DNA of 64,000 nt from Natronosporangium sp035305625. Lineage in GTDB: Bacteria > Actinomycetota > Actinomycetes > Mycobacteriales > Micromonosporaceae. Shown piece by piece: positions 19,278 through 28,188 of the stretch. The notes beneath the pieces were generated by a model. That model was not told the origin of the DNA. It saw nothing but the letters and a program-made list of their open reading frames with translations, and ran no database searches. The first letter of the stretch is position 1. Each line of letters begins with the position of its first letter. The stretch spans positions 62,001-126,000 of the forward strand of contig CAWEKD010000007.1 of NCBI GenBank assembly GCA_963809545.1. Direction: 5' to 3'. Made by a program: the position numbers and the translations under genes.

Positions 19278-19820
19278 TTAGCGGTCCTGGTAGGGCGGCT
19301 TGCGGAACGCCTGCTCGCACAGTCGGAAGTTCCCCTGCCGATCAAGCCGGTAGTCGTAGAGCTTGCCTCCTGCCCGCAGCTCCACCCAGTAACCGTCCAC
19401 GATCACCTGGATGTACGCCATCCCCGGCTCAGGGCAGCCGAGGGAGCCGTCCGACCACTGGACCGTCTGATTCCGTACCACCTGGACTTCCGACCGCGCC
19501 ACCCCGGCCCGCCGAGCGGCGTCCGCGATCACCGCCTCCAAATAACCGCTGGGCTCCTCCGCGGTGGTCGGCGTCCCCGCCCGGTCGTCCGCTTCCCTCT
19601 CCACAGGCGACGACGTATTACCGGCGTCCTCTGGGCTGGGCTCGACCTTGGCGGGCTCGGGGGATTCGGCGGGCTCCTGAGCGGGAGTGGTAGCCGATGG
19701 GCTCTCCGCGGTCGGCGACGGCGCCGAGGCCAGCTCAGCGGCCTCCTTGCCCCCACAGCCGGCCATGACCAGCATCGCCGCTAGCGCGCACCCTAGCCAA
19801 CTCGTACGTCTCATGATCAT
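19278..19820 (-). CDS. Secreted lipoprotein of unknown function
   Basis: A 180-residue predicted lipoprotein: basic start, hydrophobic segment, lipobox VMAGC with lipidated Cys22, then a Ser/Pro/Glu/Thr-rich linker (residues 30-90). A compact C-terminal domain of about 85 residues contains VQWSDGSLGCPEPGMAYIQ, which is common in small actinobacterial exported proteins with a conserved SLGCPxPG loop. The function is not known. Alternative start at the internal ATG two codons later. Confidence 0.82.
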   Translation of the reverse strand: MIMRRTSWLGCALAAMLVMAGCGGKEAAELASAPSPTAESPSATTPAQEPAESPEPAKVEPSPEDAGNTSSPVEREADDRAGTPTTAEEPSGYLEAVIADAARRAGVARSEVQVVRNQTVQWSDGSLGCPEPGMAYIQVIVDGYWVELRAGGKLYDYRLDRQGNFRLCEQAFRKPPYQDR

Positions 19821-20008
19821 GGGACGTTACCCCGCAACCGCAGGTTCCATACCGATGTCGCCTTGGTTATCGGTCACGACTGCCCACCGCCGCGCTTACG
19901 CCTCTCAGACTAGAACAGGTGTACCAGCCCTACCCGTCACCACGGAGTGTCGTACCCAGGTGGTAGGTAGAGTGCGCCATCCCGATCCGCGCCGACCTGG
20001 AGGCAGCC

Positions 20009-20683
20009 ATGGCACCCCCACGTTCCCGTCGACGCGCCACATCCACCCGGCGTCGGTCCCGCCGGCCAGACCCGTCCCTGCTGGCCGTCGCTGCGATCGC
20101 GGCCCTGCTGGTGGGGGTGGCGGTGGTGGACTGGTTGCGGGAGCACCCGACGGTGCGGACGGCTCTCTTGGTGGGGGTGGTGCTGGTCGGCGCCACCGCG
20201 CTCACGCTCTACCTGAGCTGGCAGGTCGCCAAGCGACGCCGCCGGCTGGCGCTGACCCGCAGCATCGAGGTGGCGGACCGCTTGACCGGACCGCAGTTCG
20301 AACAGTGGGTCGCCGATCTGCTGGTCCGTAGTGGGTTCACTCAGGTGACGGTGTCCGGCGGCGCCGGTGACCTCGGCGCCGATGTCACCGCGCGGGCCCC
20401 GGACGGGCGGCGGGTGGTCATCCAGTGCAAGCGGTACGCGGTTGACCGGCGGGTCGGCAGTCCAGACGTGCAACGCTTCGCCGGCACCGCATGGCAGCTG
20501 CACGGGGCGGACATTCCCGCCATCGTCACCACCAGCACCTTCACGCAACCAGCCGTCGACGCCGCCGCCCGGTTGGGGATTCGGCTGGTCGACCGGGAGT
20601 TGCTCGCCCGCTGGGCTACCGACGGTTTGGTGCCGGTGGCGCTCGCTCACCGCCTGGCCCCCGATCCGGAGCCGGAAGTCTAA
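20009..20683 (+). CDS. Membrane-anchored Mrr-like restriction endonuclease
   Basis: A 224-residue protein with a basic N terminus, two transmembrane helices (about 24-41 and 51-69) and a C-terminal Mrr_cat nuclease domain. The PD-(D/E)xK core is visible as FEQWVADLLVRSGF, then GDLGADV (catalytic Asp) and VVIQCKRY (QxK). Mrr-type enzymes cleave modified or foreign DNA, but membrane-tethered versions are widespread in actinobacteria and their role is unproven. It lies 61 bases upstream of the DUF4132 gene on the same strand. Confidence 0.88.
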   Translation: MAPPRSRRRATSTRRRSRRPDPSLLAVAAIAALLVGVAVVDWLREHPTVRTALLVGVVLVGATALTLYLSWQVAKRRRRLALTRSIEVADRLTGPQFEQWVADLLVRSGFTQVTVSGGAGDLGADVTARAPDGRRVVIQCKRYAVDRRVGSPDVQRFAGTAWQLHGADIPAIVTTSTFTQPAVDAAARLGIRLVDRELLARWATDGLVPVALAHRLAPDPEPEV

Positions 20684-20744
20684 AACTGTCAGTCCCGCCC
20701 GATATCGTGGCGCGCCATCCAGGACTGTCCAAGGAGGTGCAGCG

Positions 20745-23700
20745 ATGTCAGGCGCTGGCCACATGGCACTGCCTGATGAGGACACACTCACGTTCCCGCG
20801 CGCGTGGCGATCCAAAATCATTCCGCGCCGAGGCAGGCCAACCAGCCAGGACTTCACGCTGCGCCCGGCGCCCGAACCGTCAGTGCCGCAGAACCAGGCC
20901 TTCGCCGAACTGCTCGCACAGCCGGACAGTGATCCCGAGCTGGTCAGCGCGACCCGCCAGGTGCTCGCTGACCATCGTCAGGCCACTCCCCCAGGAGTGG
21001 CGGTGCTGCTGCTGGGACAGCTGCAGTTGGACGGCCTGACGGCCTCACAGCAGCAGGCTGAACTGGACTACTGGCTGGCGTCACGAGGGGCAGCGTTCAT
21101 GGTCAGCACGCTGCTGGAGCTGCTCGATCTGATGATCACCGCCAAATCTTATCGCCGGTTCACGCTGCACCGGCGGAGTCGACACTCGGCCAGAAGTCCT
21201 TTCCCGGTCTATGCGACATGCGAACCCATGGCGCTGCGGCTGCGCGCATACCTCGCCCACAGCAGCGACCAGGAGTACACCGAGGCGTGCGCCGCTGCGG
21301 CACACTATCGCGATCGGGATCTTGACACCCGGGTGATGACCTCGTTCCTCTTCCCTACCCGGACCGATTGGGTGGACGCGGACTCTGCCGCCGTCGCGAT
21401 CAGTGGCGACAAGACGCTCGCGTCCACACTGTGGTGCGCGGTCAGTTCGCCAGAGCAACTGCGGCAGATCCATGAACATGTTCTCCCCTCGCGGCTGGCG
21501 CACCGGCTAGACAAATTTGTGACCGGGGTGGACGGGGTGGGGCCTGCCATCGCGCCGTTCCTCATCTCTTGGTGGGAGCGGGCGGACTGCTCCGCCGCGT
21601 TCCGCCAGCAGCTGCTGACAATGCTGACTCACCTCCCCACCGACGAGGCGATGCGGGAGCTGGTTGCCCGGCTTGACCAGTCGTCGGTACGCGCCAGCTT
21701 TGTGGAGGCGCAGCAACGGTTCCCGGTGCGGGCGCTGCGGATACTCGTCGAGGCGATCGCCGATAAGACCGTTGCCGAGCAGCTCGCGGGCCCGCTGCTG
21801 CGAGCCCAGGTGGCCCGCCACCCCGAGCTGGTGGCGACGGCCCTGCCGGCGCTGCCGGCGGCCGCCGCTGCCTACCTTGCGCAGGTCGCGGCGGAGGCCC
21901 GCGGAGGCCACCACACCGATGTCCCGTTCGCGCCGGCTGACTCCCTCCCGTCGGTACTCGTTGACCCGCCGTGGCGTGGGAAACACTCGACCGAAAAGGC
22001 ACCGGTGGTCTCAGACCTGACCCCACCGAGCGGGACAGAGCTGGTGTGGGAGCCCGGCGAACAGGAATCCTGGCTCACCAGCCGCCCCACCATCCTGGAA
22101 GACGTTCGTGAAAACTGGGAGAAGTACGCCGCGCAGTACCGCACGGGTACGTTGTCGCCGTACCTTGAGGATGATTTCTTCCTCGAAGCGCCAGCCGACA
22201 TTCCCCGAGAGTGGGTCGCCAGTTGGCGCCCCCGATACCCATACGATCCGGAGCGGTGGCTACCGAAATTCGTCGCTCGGTATGAACAGGACGCGCTGCC
22301 GGCGCTGTGGCATGTGGCGAAGAAGCAGCCGGTGTCGGCAGCCCCCTTCCTCATGCCGTTCGCCAACGTGGAGATCGCCCTCCAGATGGCGGACTGGCTC
22401 AGCCGCACCCGGACCGTCCGTGCTACTGCGCTGACATGGCTGCGCCGCCATCCGACTTTCGCTGCCCGGGCGCTGATTCCGGCCGCGTTGGGGAAACCGG
22501 GGCGGCGGCGCCGCGCGGCTGAGCAGGCGCTACGCACGCTCGCCGAGACCCACCGGGATGAGGTCCTGGCCGCGGCCAGGGAGTACGGCGAGGCGGCGCT
22601 CGCCGGGGTGGAATCGCTCCTCACCGCTGACCCCCTGGCTTCCCTACCCGCCCAAGTCCCGCACTTGCCGTCCTGGGTGGATCCGGTGCTGCTGCCGCCG
22701 GTGCTCGTGCGGGACCGGACCAGCGTGCTGCCGCCGGAGGCGGTGCGTCACCTGTGCACCATGCTGGCACTATCCACTATTGACGAGCAGTACGCCGGGG
22801 TGGCGCCGGCCAAGGAAGCCTGCGATCCGTCTTCTCTGGCCGAGTTCGCCTGGGCCTTGTTCGAACAGTGGCGGTCGGCGGGGATGCCGTCGCAGGAGCG
22901 CTGGGCCTTCACCGCCCTCGCCTGGCTGGGGGACGACCAGACGGTGCACCGGCTCGATCCGCTCATCCGGGTCTGGCCAGGTCAAGGCAAACACCCCCAT
23001 GCCGTCACCGGTCTCGACGTCTTGGCCCGCATCGACACCGATGCTGCGCTGCGACAACTGGCCGACATTGCCCGGAAAGCCAAGTTCAAAGCCCTGCGGG
23101 AACAGGCTCAGCAGAAGCTGACGGAGGCGGCGGCCAGGCGTGGTCTCACCGCTGCGCAGTTGGAGGATCGGCTGGTGCCGGACCTCGGCCTGGACGAGCG
23201 CGGCAGCCTGACCCTCGACTACGGCCCCCGCCGATTCACCGTCGGCTTCGACGAACAACTCACACCATACGTCCTGGACCAGACCGGCAAACCACACAAA
23301 ACCCTACCGAAACCCGGACGTCGAGACGATCCACAGCTCGCCCCCAACGCCTACCAGCGCTTCCGCACCTTGAAGAAAGAGGTACGGGCGCTGGCTGCCA
23401 GCCAGATCACCCGCCTGGAGCAGGCGATGGTCAACCAGCGGCGCTGGTCGTTCACCCAATTCCGCGAGCTGCTGATGAACCATCCACTGATGTGGCACCT
23501 CGTCCGCCGGCTGGTGTGGGGGTGGTTCGACGGCGACACGGTGGCCGGCTTCCGGGTAGCAGAAGACCGCAGCCTGGCCGATGTCAACGACGAGACCCTA
23601 CGACTCGACGACGACGCGATCGTCGGGGTCGCCCACCCACTCCACCTCGACGAAACCGTGCCGACCTGGTCGGAGATCTTCGCCGACTACGAGCTGCGGC

Positions 23701-24101
23701 AACCATTCCCCCAACTCGGCCGCAAGACCCACACCCTCACCGCATCAGAACAGCAGGCCGAAACCCTCGACCGCTTCCACGGCCTGACCGTACCGACCGG
23801 AAAACTGCTGGGACTGGAACGACGCGGCTGGCGCCGGGCGGCCCCCCAAGATGGCGGGCTCCAACCGTGGCTGCTGCGACCCCTACCCAACGGCTGGGCA
23901 GCGGTGATCAACCTCGAACCAGGCATCATCATCGGCCAGCCCCACACGTTCCCAGAACAGCAGCTCACCACAGTCTGGCTTGATGAGCACGGACTGGGTG
24001 ACTGGCAGCGACGGAACGCGCGGCGGTTCGGGGAACTCGACCCGGTCACCGCCTCCGAACTCCTCCGCGAACTCACCGACGTGGCGGGAGAGGAGCCATG
24101 A
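20745..24101 (+). CDS. DUF4132 domain-containing giant protein (MolR/YehI-like)
   Basis: An 1118-residue cytosolic protein. The C-terminal half carries the DUF4132 signature region (ITRLEQAMVNQRRWSF and HPLMWHLVRRLVWGWF, about residues 890-930). The N-terminal half is a series of alpha-helical, HEAT-like repeats. The WGR domain seen in many relatives is absent. Homologues are E. coli YehI and the former MolR, of unknown activity. A strong AAGGAGG ribosome-binding site fixes the ATG at 20745. It follows the Mrr-like nuclease gene and may be cotranscribed with it. Confidence 0.88.
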   Translation: MSGAGHMALPDEDTLTFPRAWRSKIIPRRGRPTSQDFTLRPAPEPSVPQNQAFAELLAQPDSDPELVSATRQVLADHRQATPPGVAVLLLGQLQLDGLTASQQQAELDYWLASRGAAFMVSTLLELLDLMITAKSYRRFTLHRRSRHSARSPFPVYATCEPMALRLRAYLAHSSDQEYTEACAAAAHYRDRDLDTRVMTSFLFPTRTDWVDADSAAVAISGDKTLASTLWCAVSSPEQLRQIHEHVLPSRLAHRLDKFVTGVDGVGPAIAPFLISWWERADCSAAFRQQLLTMLTHLPTDEAMRELVARLDQSSVRASFVEAQQRFPVRALRILVEAIADKTVAEQLAGPLLRAQVARHPELVATALPALPAAAAAYLAQVAAEARGGHHTDVPFAPADSLPSVLVDPPWRGKHSTEKAPVVSDLTPPSGTELVWEPGEQESWLTSRPTILEDVRENWEKYAAQYRTGTLSPYLEDDFFLEAPADIPREWVASWRPRYPYDPERWLPKFVARYEQDALPALWHVAKKQPVSAAPFLMPFANVEIALQMADWLSRTRTVRATALTWLRRHPTFAARALIPAALGKPGRRRRAAEQALRTLAETHRDEVLAAAREYGEAALAGVESLLTADPLASLPAQVPHLPSWVDPVLLPPVLVRDRTSVLPPEAVRHLCTMLALSTIDEQYAGVAPAKEACDPSSLAEFAWALFEQWRSAGMPSQERWAFTALAWLGDDQTVHRLDPLIRVWPGQGKHPHAVTGLDVLARIDTDAALRQLADIARKAKFKALREQAQQKLTEAAARRGLTAAQLEDRLVPDLGLDERGSLTLDYGPRRFTVGFDEQLTPYVLDQTGKPHKTLPKPGRRDDPQLAPNAYQRFRTLKKEVRALAASQITRLEQAMVNQRRWSFTQFRELLMNHPLMWHLVRRLVWGWFDGDTVAGFRVAEDRSLADVNDETLRLDDDAIVGVAHPLHLDETVPTWSEIFADYELRQPFPQLGRKTHTLTASEQQAETLDRFHGLTVPTGKLLGLERRGWRRAAPQDGGLQPWLLRPLPNGWAAVINLEPGIIIGQPHTFPEQQLTTVWLDEHGLGDWQRRNARRFGELDPVTASELLRELTDVAGEEP

Positions 24102-24114
24102 CGTGTGGCAGCGA

Positions 24115-24128
24115 GGTGCTAGGGCACC
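24115..24128. terminator. Small hairpin between convergent genes
   Basis: GGTGC-TAGG-GCACC, a perfect 5-bp stem with a 4-base loop, lies in the 29-base gap between the convergent DUF4132 and SDR genes. It is weak but well placed to act on both strands. Confidence 0.3.
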
Positions 24129-24130
24129 GG

Positions 24131-24796
24131 TCACCCCATCCACAACCCGCCGTTGATGTCGACGGTGGCCCCGTTGACATAGCTGGCGGCGTCACTCAGC
24201 AGAAAGGCGATGACCTCGGCCACCTCCACCGGTTCGGCGGCGCGCCCCAGCGGGATCTGCGCCACGAGCTGGGACATCTCCGTGTCTGACAGCCGAGCGG
24301 TCATGGGAGAGTGCACCGGCCCGGGAGCGACCGCGTTGGACCGGATCCCGCGCCCCCCGAACTCCTTGGCGATATTCCAGCTCAGTGCTATCACTCCGGC
24401 CTTCGCCGCAGCGTAGGCCGGCCCTGAGAGGGTGTTGCCGCCGTGACGACCGTTGACCGAACTCATCAGTACGATCGCCCCGCTGCCGGCGTCCAGCATG
24501 TACGGCAGGACCGCGCGAGTCACCGTGTATGCGGCGGTGAGGTTGTCCTCCACGGTGGCGCGCCACTGTTCGGGTGTCGTGTCCAGCAGTCCGCCGTATC
24601 CCACGCTTCCGGCCAGGTACGCCAACCGGGTCGGCGGTGCCGGGAGCTGGTCGAGGAACGCCCGGACCTGGGACTCGTCGGTGGCATCCACCCCGTCGAC
24701 CCGGTCGAGCACGTACACCTGCGCGTAAGTCTGCCGGAGCAACTCCACCACGGCGGAGCCGATCGCTCCCCGCCCACCGACGACCAGTGCGTTCAT
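24131..24796 (-). CDS. SDR-family NAD(P)-dependent oxidoreductase
   Basis: A 221-residue short-chain dehydrogenase/reductase. The N-terminal cofactor motif is GGRGAIG; the catalytic Ser lies in LMSSVNGRHGG, with Tyr and Lys in PAYAAAKAG; the C terminus reads YVNGATVDINGGLWMG, as in FabG-like enzymes. It is the last gene of the minus-strand arm of the catabolic island, and its ATG overlaps the stop of the CMD-like gene by four bases. It probably oxidises or reduces an intermediate handled by that operon. Confidence 0.92.
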   Translation of the reverse strand: MNALVVGGRGAIGSAVVELLRQTYAQVYVLDRVDGVDATDESQVRAFLDQLPAPPTRLAYLAGSVGYGGLLDTTPEQWRATVEDNLTAAYTVTRAVLPYMLDAGSGAIVLMSSVNGRHGGNTLSGPAYAAAKAGVIALSWNIAKEFGGRGIRSNAVAPGPVHSPMTARLSDTEMSQLVAQIPLGRAAEPVEVAEVIAFLLSDAASYVNGATVDINGGLWMG

Positions 24797-25479
24797 GAGC
24801 GCCGCGTCCTCGTGTTCACGTCCATCAGGGCGCCGGTGGGGGTGATACGACCGCTCTCAATGGCGCTCAGCCACAGGTCCGTAGCCCACAGCAGGGTGTT
24901 GGCACCGCAGGGCAGCAACAGGTAACTGACCGCTTCCGCCAGGCACCGCTCGTCGATCCCGTCGGCGTACAGCCGCCCGAGGTGGTGCAGGAAAGCGTCC
25001 TCCTCCTCCCGCACCCCGTGAGTGAGCAGCGCGATCAACTGCACTTCCTGCGCTGACAGGTGGGGTGCGGCCACCTCCAGGAGAGCGTCGTACCGACTGA
25101 GGTGGTCGAGCGGGAGGGTGTGTCCCCAGGCGCGGTGGGCGAAGAAGAGCGGCCGCCATGCCGCGGCGGCCCCGGCGACGGCGACCGCCTCGGCCATCTC
25201 GTCAGCGCTCAGCCCGGCGTCGTAGCCACGCTCCACGTGGAGGGTGCCGACGTTCTCTTCGTCGGTGGCCAGGAGGCCTACCCAGATCAGCTCTCGTTCC
25301 CGGGGTGAGAGGTACCGCTGATCCAGCGCGAATCGCCGGTAGAGCCGGGCGTACGCCTCCAGGAACGCCGGCTCGGTACGCGCGTAGATCTCGTGGTACG
25401 ACAGGGTGTATCCACGCTCGTCCCGGATGGTCGCCAGCTGCTGGCGGTAGTCCGGGGGTGGTTCGGGCGGTGCGGGCAT
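24793..25479 (-). CDS. Carboxymuconolactone-decarboxylase-family protein
   Basis: A 228-residue all-helical protein of the CMD/AhpD superfamily. It has two CMD-like helical repeats (about residues 45-105 and 125-200), with LSPRERELIWVGLLA and HVERGYDAGLSADEM as family marks. The AhpD CxxC pair is absent, so a peroxidase role is unlikely and a lyase or decarboxylase role on a ring or keto acid is more plausible. Start ATG 25479 overlaps the upstream DUF4437 stop as TGATG. Confidence 0.85.
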   Translation of the reverse strand: MPAPPEPPPDYRQQLATIRDERGYTLSYHEIYARTEPAFLEAYARLYRRFALDQRYLSPRERELIWVGLLATDEENVGTLHVERGYDAGLSADEMAEAVAVAGAAAAWRPLFFAHRAWGHTLPLDHLSRYDALLEVAAPHLSAQEVQLIALLTHGVREEEDAFLHHLGRLYADGIDERCLAEAVSYLLLPCGANTLLWATDLWLSAIESGRITPTGALMDVNTRTRRS

Positions 25480-26285
25480 CAGGCCTGCCCCAGGAGGCTC
25501 GGGTGCAGTGACGGGTCGCTGTCGTAGCACGCCGGGATGAGGGTCTCCAGGTCGCATCCGGGCAGCGGGTCCCGGTAGTCGGTGCTGCCGTGCGCGTTCT
25601 TGCGGATGAGCGACAGGTTGCCGGTACGGCTGTAGAGCGGGCCGTGCCACGTCTCCGGGCTGCGGAAGAAGTAGCCGCCCGGCTTGACCACCCCACGACG
25701 TCCGAGGAGCAGATCACCAGCGATCTTGAAAGACTCCTCGTAGACCGGGTGCTTCTCCTCCATGGGGGCGCGGTAGCCGGGGAGCATCCCGACGAGGAAG
25801 ACGATGCCCGTGTCGTCCCGCCGTAGCCATCGAATCTTGACGTCGGCCGGTTGAGGCTCGTCGCCACGCCAACTCATCGACGTCCACTCGTCTCGGCTTT
25901 CTTGGAGCACGGTGAGCTTCCCCGAGCCCTGCCCTGGTTCGAACTCCGGGCTGCCGTGCGGGCCGAAGAACAGGACGGTACGCCCCGGGCCGGGCACCCA
26001 GTCCAGTTCGGTCATGGCTTCGGCGTACAGGTAGGTGCCGGGGGCGTAGGGCTGGTCATTGACCATTCCCCGGCCGGCGAGCACAAAGAAGTCGCAACTG
26101 TGGCGAAGCACTCCTCGCTGGCGGTTGGTGAACGCGATCAGGTCGGTACGCGCGCCGTCCTCCTCGTCTACCGAGAGGGTCTTGCGTAGGCCGCCGCCGT
26201 GGTCAGCGCCGAAGAGCCCGGCCGGCACGGAGCTCCACGGCAGATCCTGGCTAGCGATGAAGTCGACGTCTGGACGGTTCCACAT
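25479..26285 (-). CDS. DUF4437-like bicupin protein
   Basis: A 268-residue protein resembling DUF4437, a two-cupin fold. Each half has the cupin strand pattern: FFVLAGRGMVNDQPYAPGTYLY near residue 65, and LLLGRRGVVKPGGYFFRSPETWHGP near 200. Metal-dependent dioxygenase, isomerase or sensor functions are all known in cupins, so the activity is open. It is the promoter-proximal gene of the cupin-CMD-SDR operon, divergent from the racemase-like genes. Confidence 0.78.
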   Translation of the reverse strand: MWNRPDVDFIASQDLPWSSVPAGLFGADHGGGLRKTLSVDEEDGARTDLIAFTNRQRGVLRHSCDFFVLAGRGMVNDQPYAPGTYLYAEAMTELDWVPGPGRTVLFFGPHGSPEFEPGQGSGKLTVLQESRDEWTSMSWRGDEPQPADVKIRWLRRDDTGIVFLVGMLPGYRAPMEEKHPVYEESFKIAGDLLLGRRGVVKPGGYFFRSPETWHGPLYSRTGNLSLIRKNAHGSTDYRDPLPGCDLETLIPACYDSDPSLHPSLLGQA

Positions 26286-26368
26286 GGCAGCCTCCCAACC
26301 TTCCCCAGTGCTTCGCTCGCCGCTGCGACTTGTTCGCCCTACAGAAACGATGGTTGCGCGAGCGGAAT

Positions 26369-26393
26369 CACACTGGATAGTGTGCTGCCACTA
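26369..26393. promoter_or_regulatory. Overlapping inverted repeats in the divergent promoter
   Basis: CACACT-GGAT-AGTGTG (26369-26384) is a perfect 6-bp inverted repeat. It overlaps TAGTG-TGCTGC-CACTA (26378-26393). Both lie in the 167-base gap between the two divergent catabolic operons, as expected for an operator of a GntR- or IclR-like regulator. No regulator gene lies within the island. Confidence 0.5.
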
Positions 26394-26452
26394 CCGCGTT
26401 GTCAAGTCATGCGGATCCTTCCGTGTCGAGAGATGAAGGTGGTGTCACCCGA

Positions 26453-27208
26453 ATGACCAGCACCTCACACTCCACTTCTCCGACCGGCACGACTCCCGCC
26501 TCACCCGGGATCGGGGCACTGCTGCCGCCCGACAACCCCACCGTCGCGCGTGAGCTACGGGCCCTGGTTCCGCCTGATCTCCGGGTGGAGACCGTGCCGT
26601 TACCACCGCAGGAGGGGGAACTGCGCGAACGCCTGCTCGGCTACAACCAGGTGCTGACCGAGGCCACCCGTTCGTTGCGCGACTCCCAGCGCGACGTGGT
26701 GTACTTCGCATGTACCGGTTCCTCGTACCTGGTGGGGCCGGACCGGGATCCCGAGCTGCAGGCGGCGCTCGTCGCCGGCGGGGCCACCCGCCCGCTCACC
26801 GCTGCCCAGGCCATCCTGGATACCCTCTCTGACCTGGGAAAACGTCGAGTGTTGGTGGTCTCGCCGTACCCGGACTGGCTGACCGACCTGGCGGTGCAGT
26901 ACTGGAACGCCGCCGGGTTGACCGTCGCCGGAGTCAGCAAGGTGTCCGCACCGCAGGGCATCTACGCCCTCCGCACCGCCGAGGTGGTCGCCGCCCTACG
27001 CGAGCTACGCCCAGAGCCAGGAACCTGCGTTCTTCTTAGCGGTACGGGCATGCCGACAATTGACGCCATCAGTACAGTCGGTGACAAGCTGGGTGTCCCG
27101 GTTATTTCCTCATCACTCGCCGCCGGCTACCAAGCGTTGCGGCGACTCGATCACCCCGTAGGTAAGGCGTCCTGCCTGGCTAACGACCTCATTGGGCGCT
27201 GGCTCTGA
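26453..27208 (+). CDS. Asp/Glu racemase / maleate isomerase / arylmalonate decarboxylase superfamily protein, paralogue 1
   Basis: A 251-residue protein of the Asp/Glu-racemase fold. The first catalytic position is Cys87 in YFACTGSS. The second, normally SCT, reads SGTGMPT with Gly197, so only one of the two cysteines remains. Two-Cys members isomerise (maleate isomerase) or racemise; one-Cys members (arylmalonate decarboxylase) keep the other cysteine. The reaction is therefore unclear. ATG at 26453 is used; in-frame codons back to 26399 are unconserved in appearance. It opens the plus-strand arm of the catabolic island. Confidence 0.82.
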   Translation: MTSTSHSTSPTGTTPASPGIGALLPPDNPTVARELRALVPPDLRVETVPLPPQEGELRERLLGYNQVLTEATRSLRDSQRDVVYFACTGSSYLVGPDRDPELQAALVAGGATRPLTAAQAILDTLSDLGKRRVLVVSPYPDWLTDLAVQYWNAAGLTVAGVSKVSAPQGIYALRTAEVVAALRELRPEPGTCVLLSGTGMPTIDAISTVGDKLGVPVISSSLAAGYQALRRLDHPVGKASCLANDLIGRWL

Positions 27209-27374
27209 CCGGACGGCTGGCGCTGATTCCGCCGACTTTCTCCCTTGACGGTGCATAGGACAGCCGCTAGCGTCTCGGTATCAACCTGAGGAACGGTGTA
27301 CGAGTCATCGGAACAGCCGCGCTGCGACTGGCGACCGACATCGAAGACAACCCCTGTCTGGCGCACGAGAGCAG

Positions 27375-28130
27375 GTGCCCATGTACGGCTGGCGAACCCG
27401 GATTGGGCTGATCATTCCACACGTCAACATGACCTTGGAGCCTGAGATCAACTCGGTGCTTCCCGCAGGCACGTCGGCGCACGCGGCCCGTATGGTCATT
27501 CCCCAGCTCGACCCGGAGGGGTTACGCCGCATGGCGGAAGACTCCGTTCGGGCCGCCGAGCAGCTGGCAGAGCTCGACGCCGACGTGGTGGTGTTCGGCT
27601 GCACCTCCGGAAGCTTCATTGAGGACCGCGCCTACGAGGCCGATCTGGTGCGCCGCATCTCCGAGACGACAGGCTGCCCTGCGTTATCCACCACCGGGGC
27701 CAGCGTCCACGCCTTGCGGACCCTGGGGGTCGACCGGATCGCGGTGGCCACCCCCTACGACGACACCATCAATCAACGGTTGGCCAATTTCTTCACCTCC
27801 GAGGGGTTCGACCTTGTCTCCCTGGTCGGCTTGGGCTTACGAGACCGGTACGCCCAGCCGCCGTTGACCCGCAGGCCGGTCTCGGCCATCGCACAGCAGA
27901 GCGAAGAGCTGGTCTACCGACTGGCCCGCTCCGCTGTCCGGCCAGGCGCGCAGGCGCTGTTCATCAGCTGCACCAACCTGCCCACCCTCGGCATCATCAC
28001 TCGCCTGGAACAGGACCTGGGTCTACCCGTCGTCACCGCGAACCAAGCCACCATCTGGGCCGCCTGCCGGCAGGCCGGCCTTGGGGAGCTCTCCCCCACG
28101 CTCGGCACGATCAGCAGCCTGAAGCCCTAG
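27375..28130 (+). CDS. Asp/Glu racemase / maleate isomerase superfamily protein, paralogue 2
   Basis: A 251-residue paralogue of the preceding gene that keeps both catalytic cysteines: Cys76 in FGCTSGS and Cys199 in FISCTNLPTLG, as in maleate cis-trans isomerase. GIIPH-like start residues GLIIPHVNM match the family N terminus. Translation may begin at GTG 27375 or ATG 27381. It lies 166 bases after paralogue 1 and 58 bases before the ABC substrate-binding gene, so it is probably part of the same transcript. Confidence 0.86.
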   Translation: MPMYGWRTRIGLIIPHVNMTLEPEINSVLPAGTSAHAARMVIPQLDPEGLRRMAEDSVRAAEQLAELDADVVVFGCTSGSFIEDRAYEADLVRRISETTGCPALSTTGASVHALRTLGVDRIAVATPYDDTINQRLANFFTSEGFDLVSLVGLGLRDRYAQPPLTRRPVSAIAQQSEELVYRLARSAVRPGAQALFISCTNLPTLGIITRLEQDLGLPVVTANQATIWAACRQAGLGELSPTLGTISSLKP

Positions 28131-28188
28131 CGCGGCCCTCGTGCACCAGCCCTAGCTGAGATTCGACACCTCGTACCTGGAGCTCACG

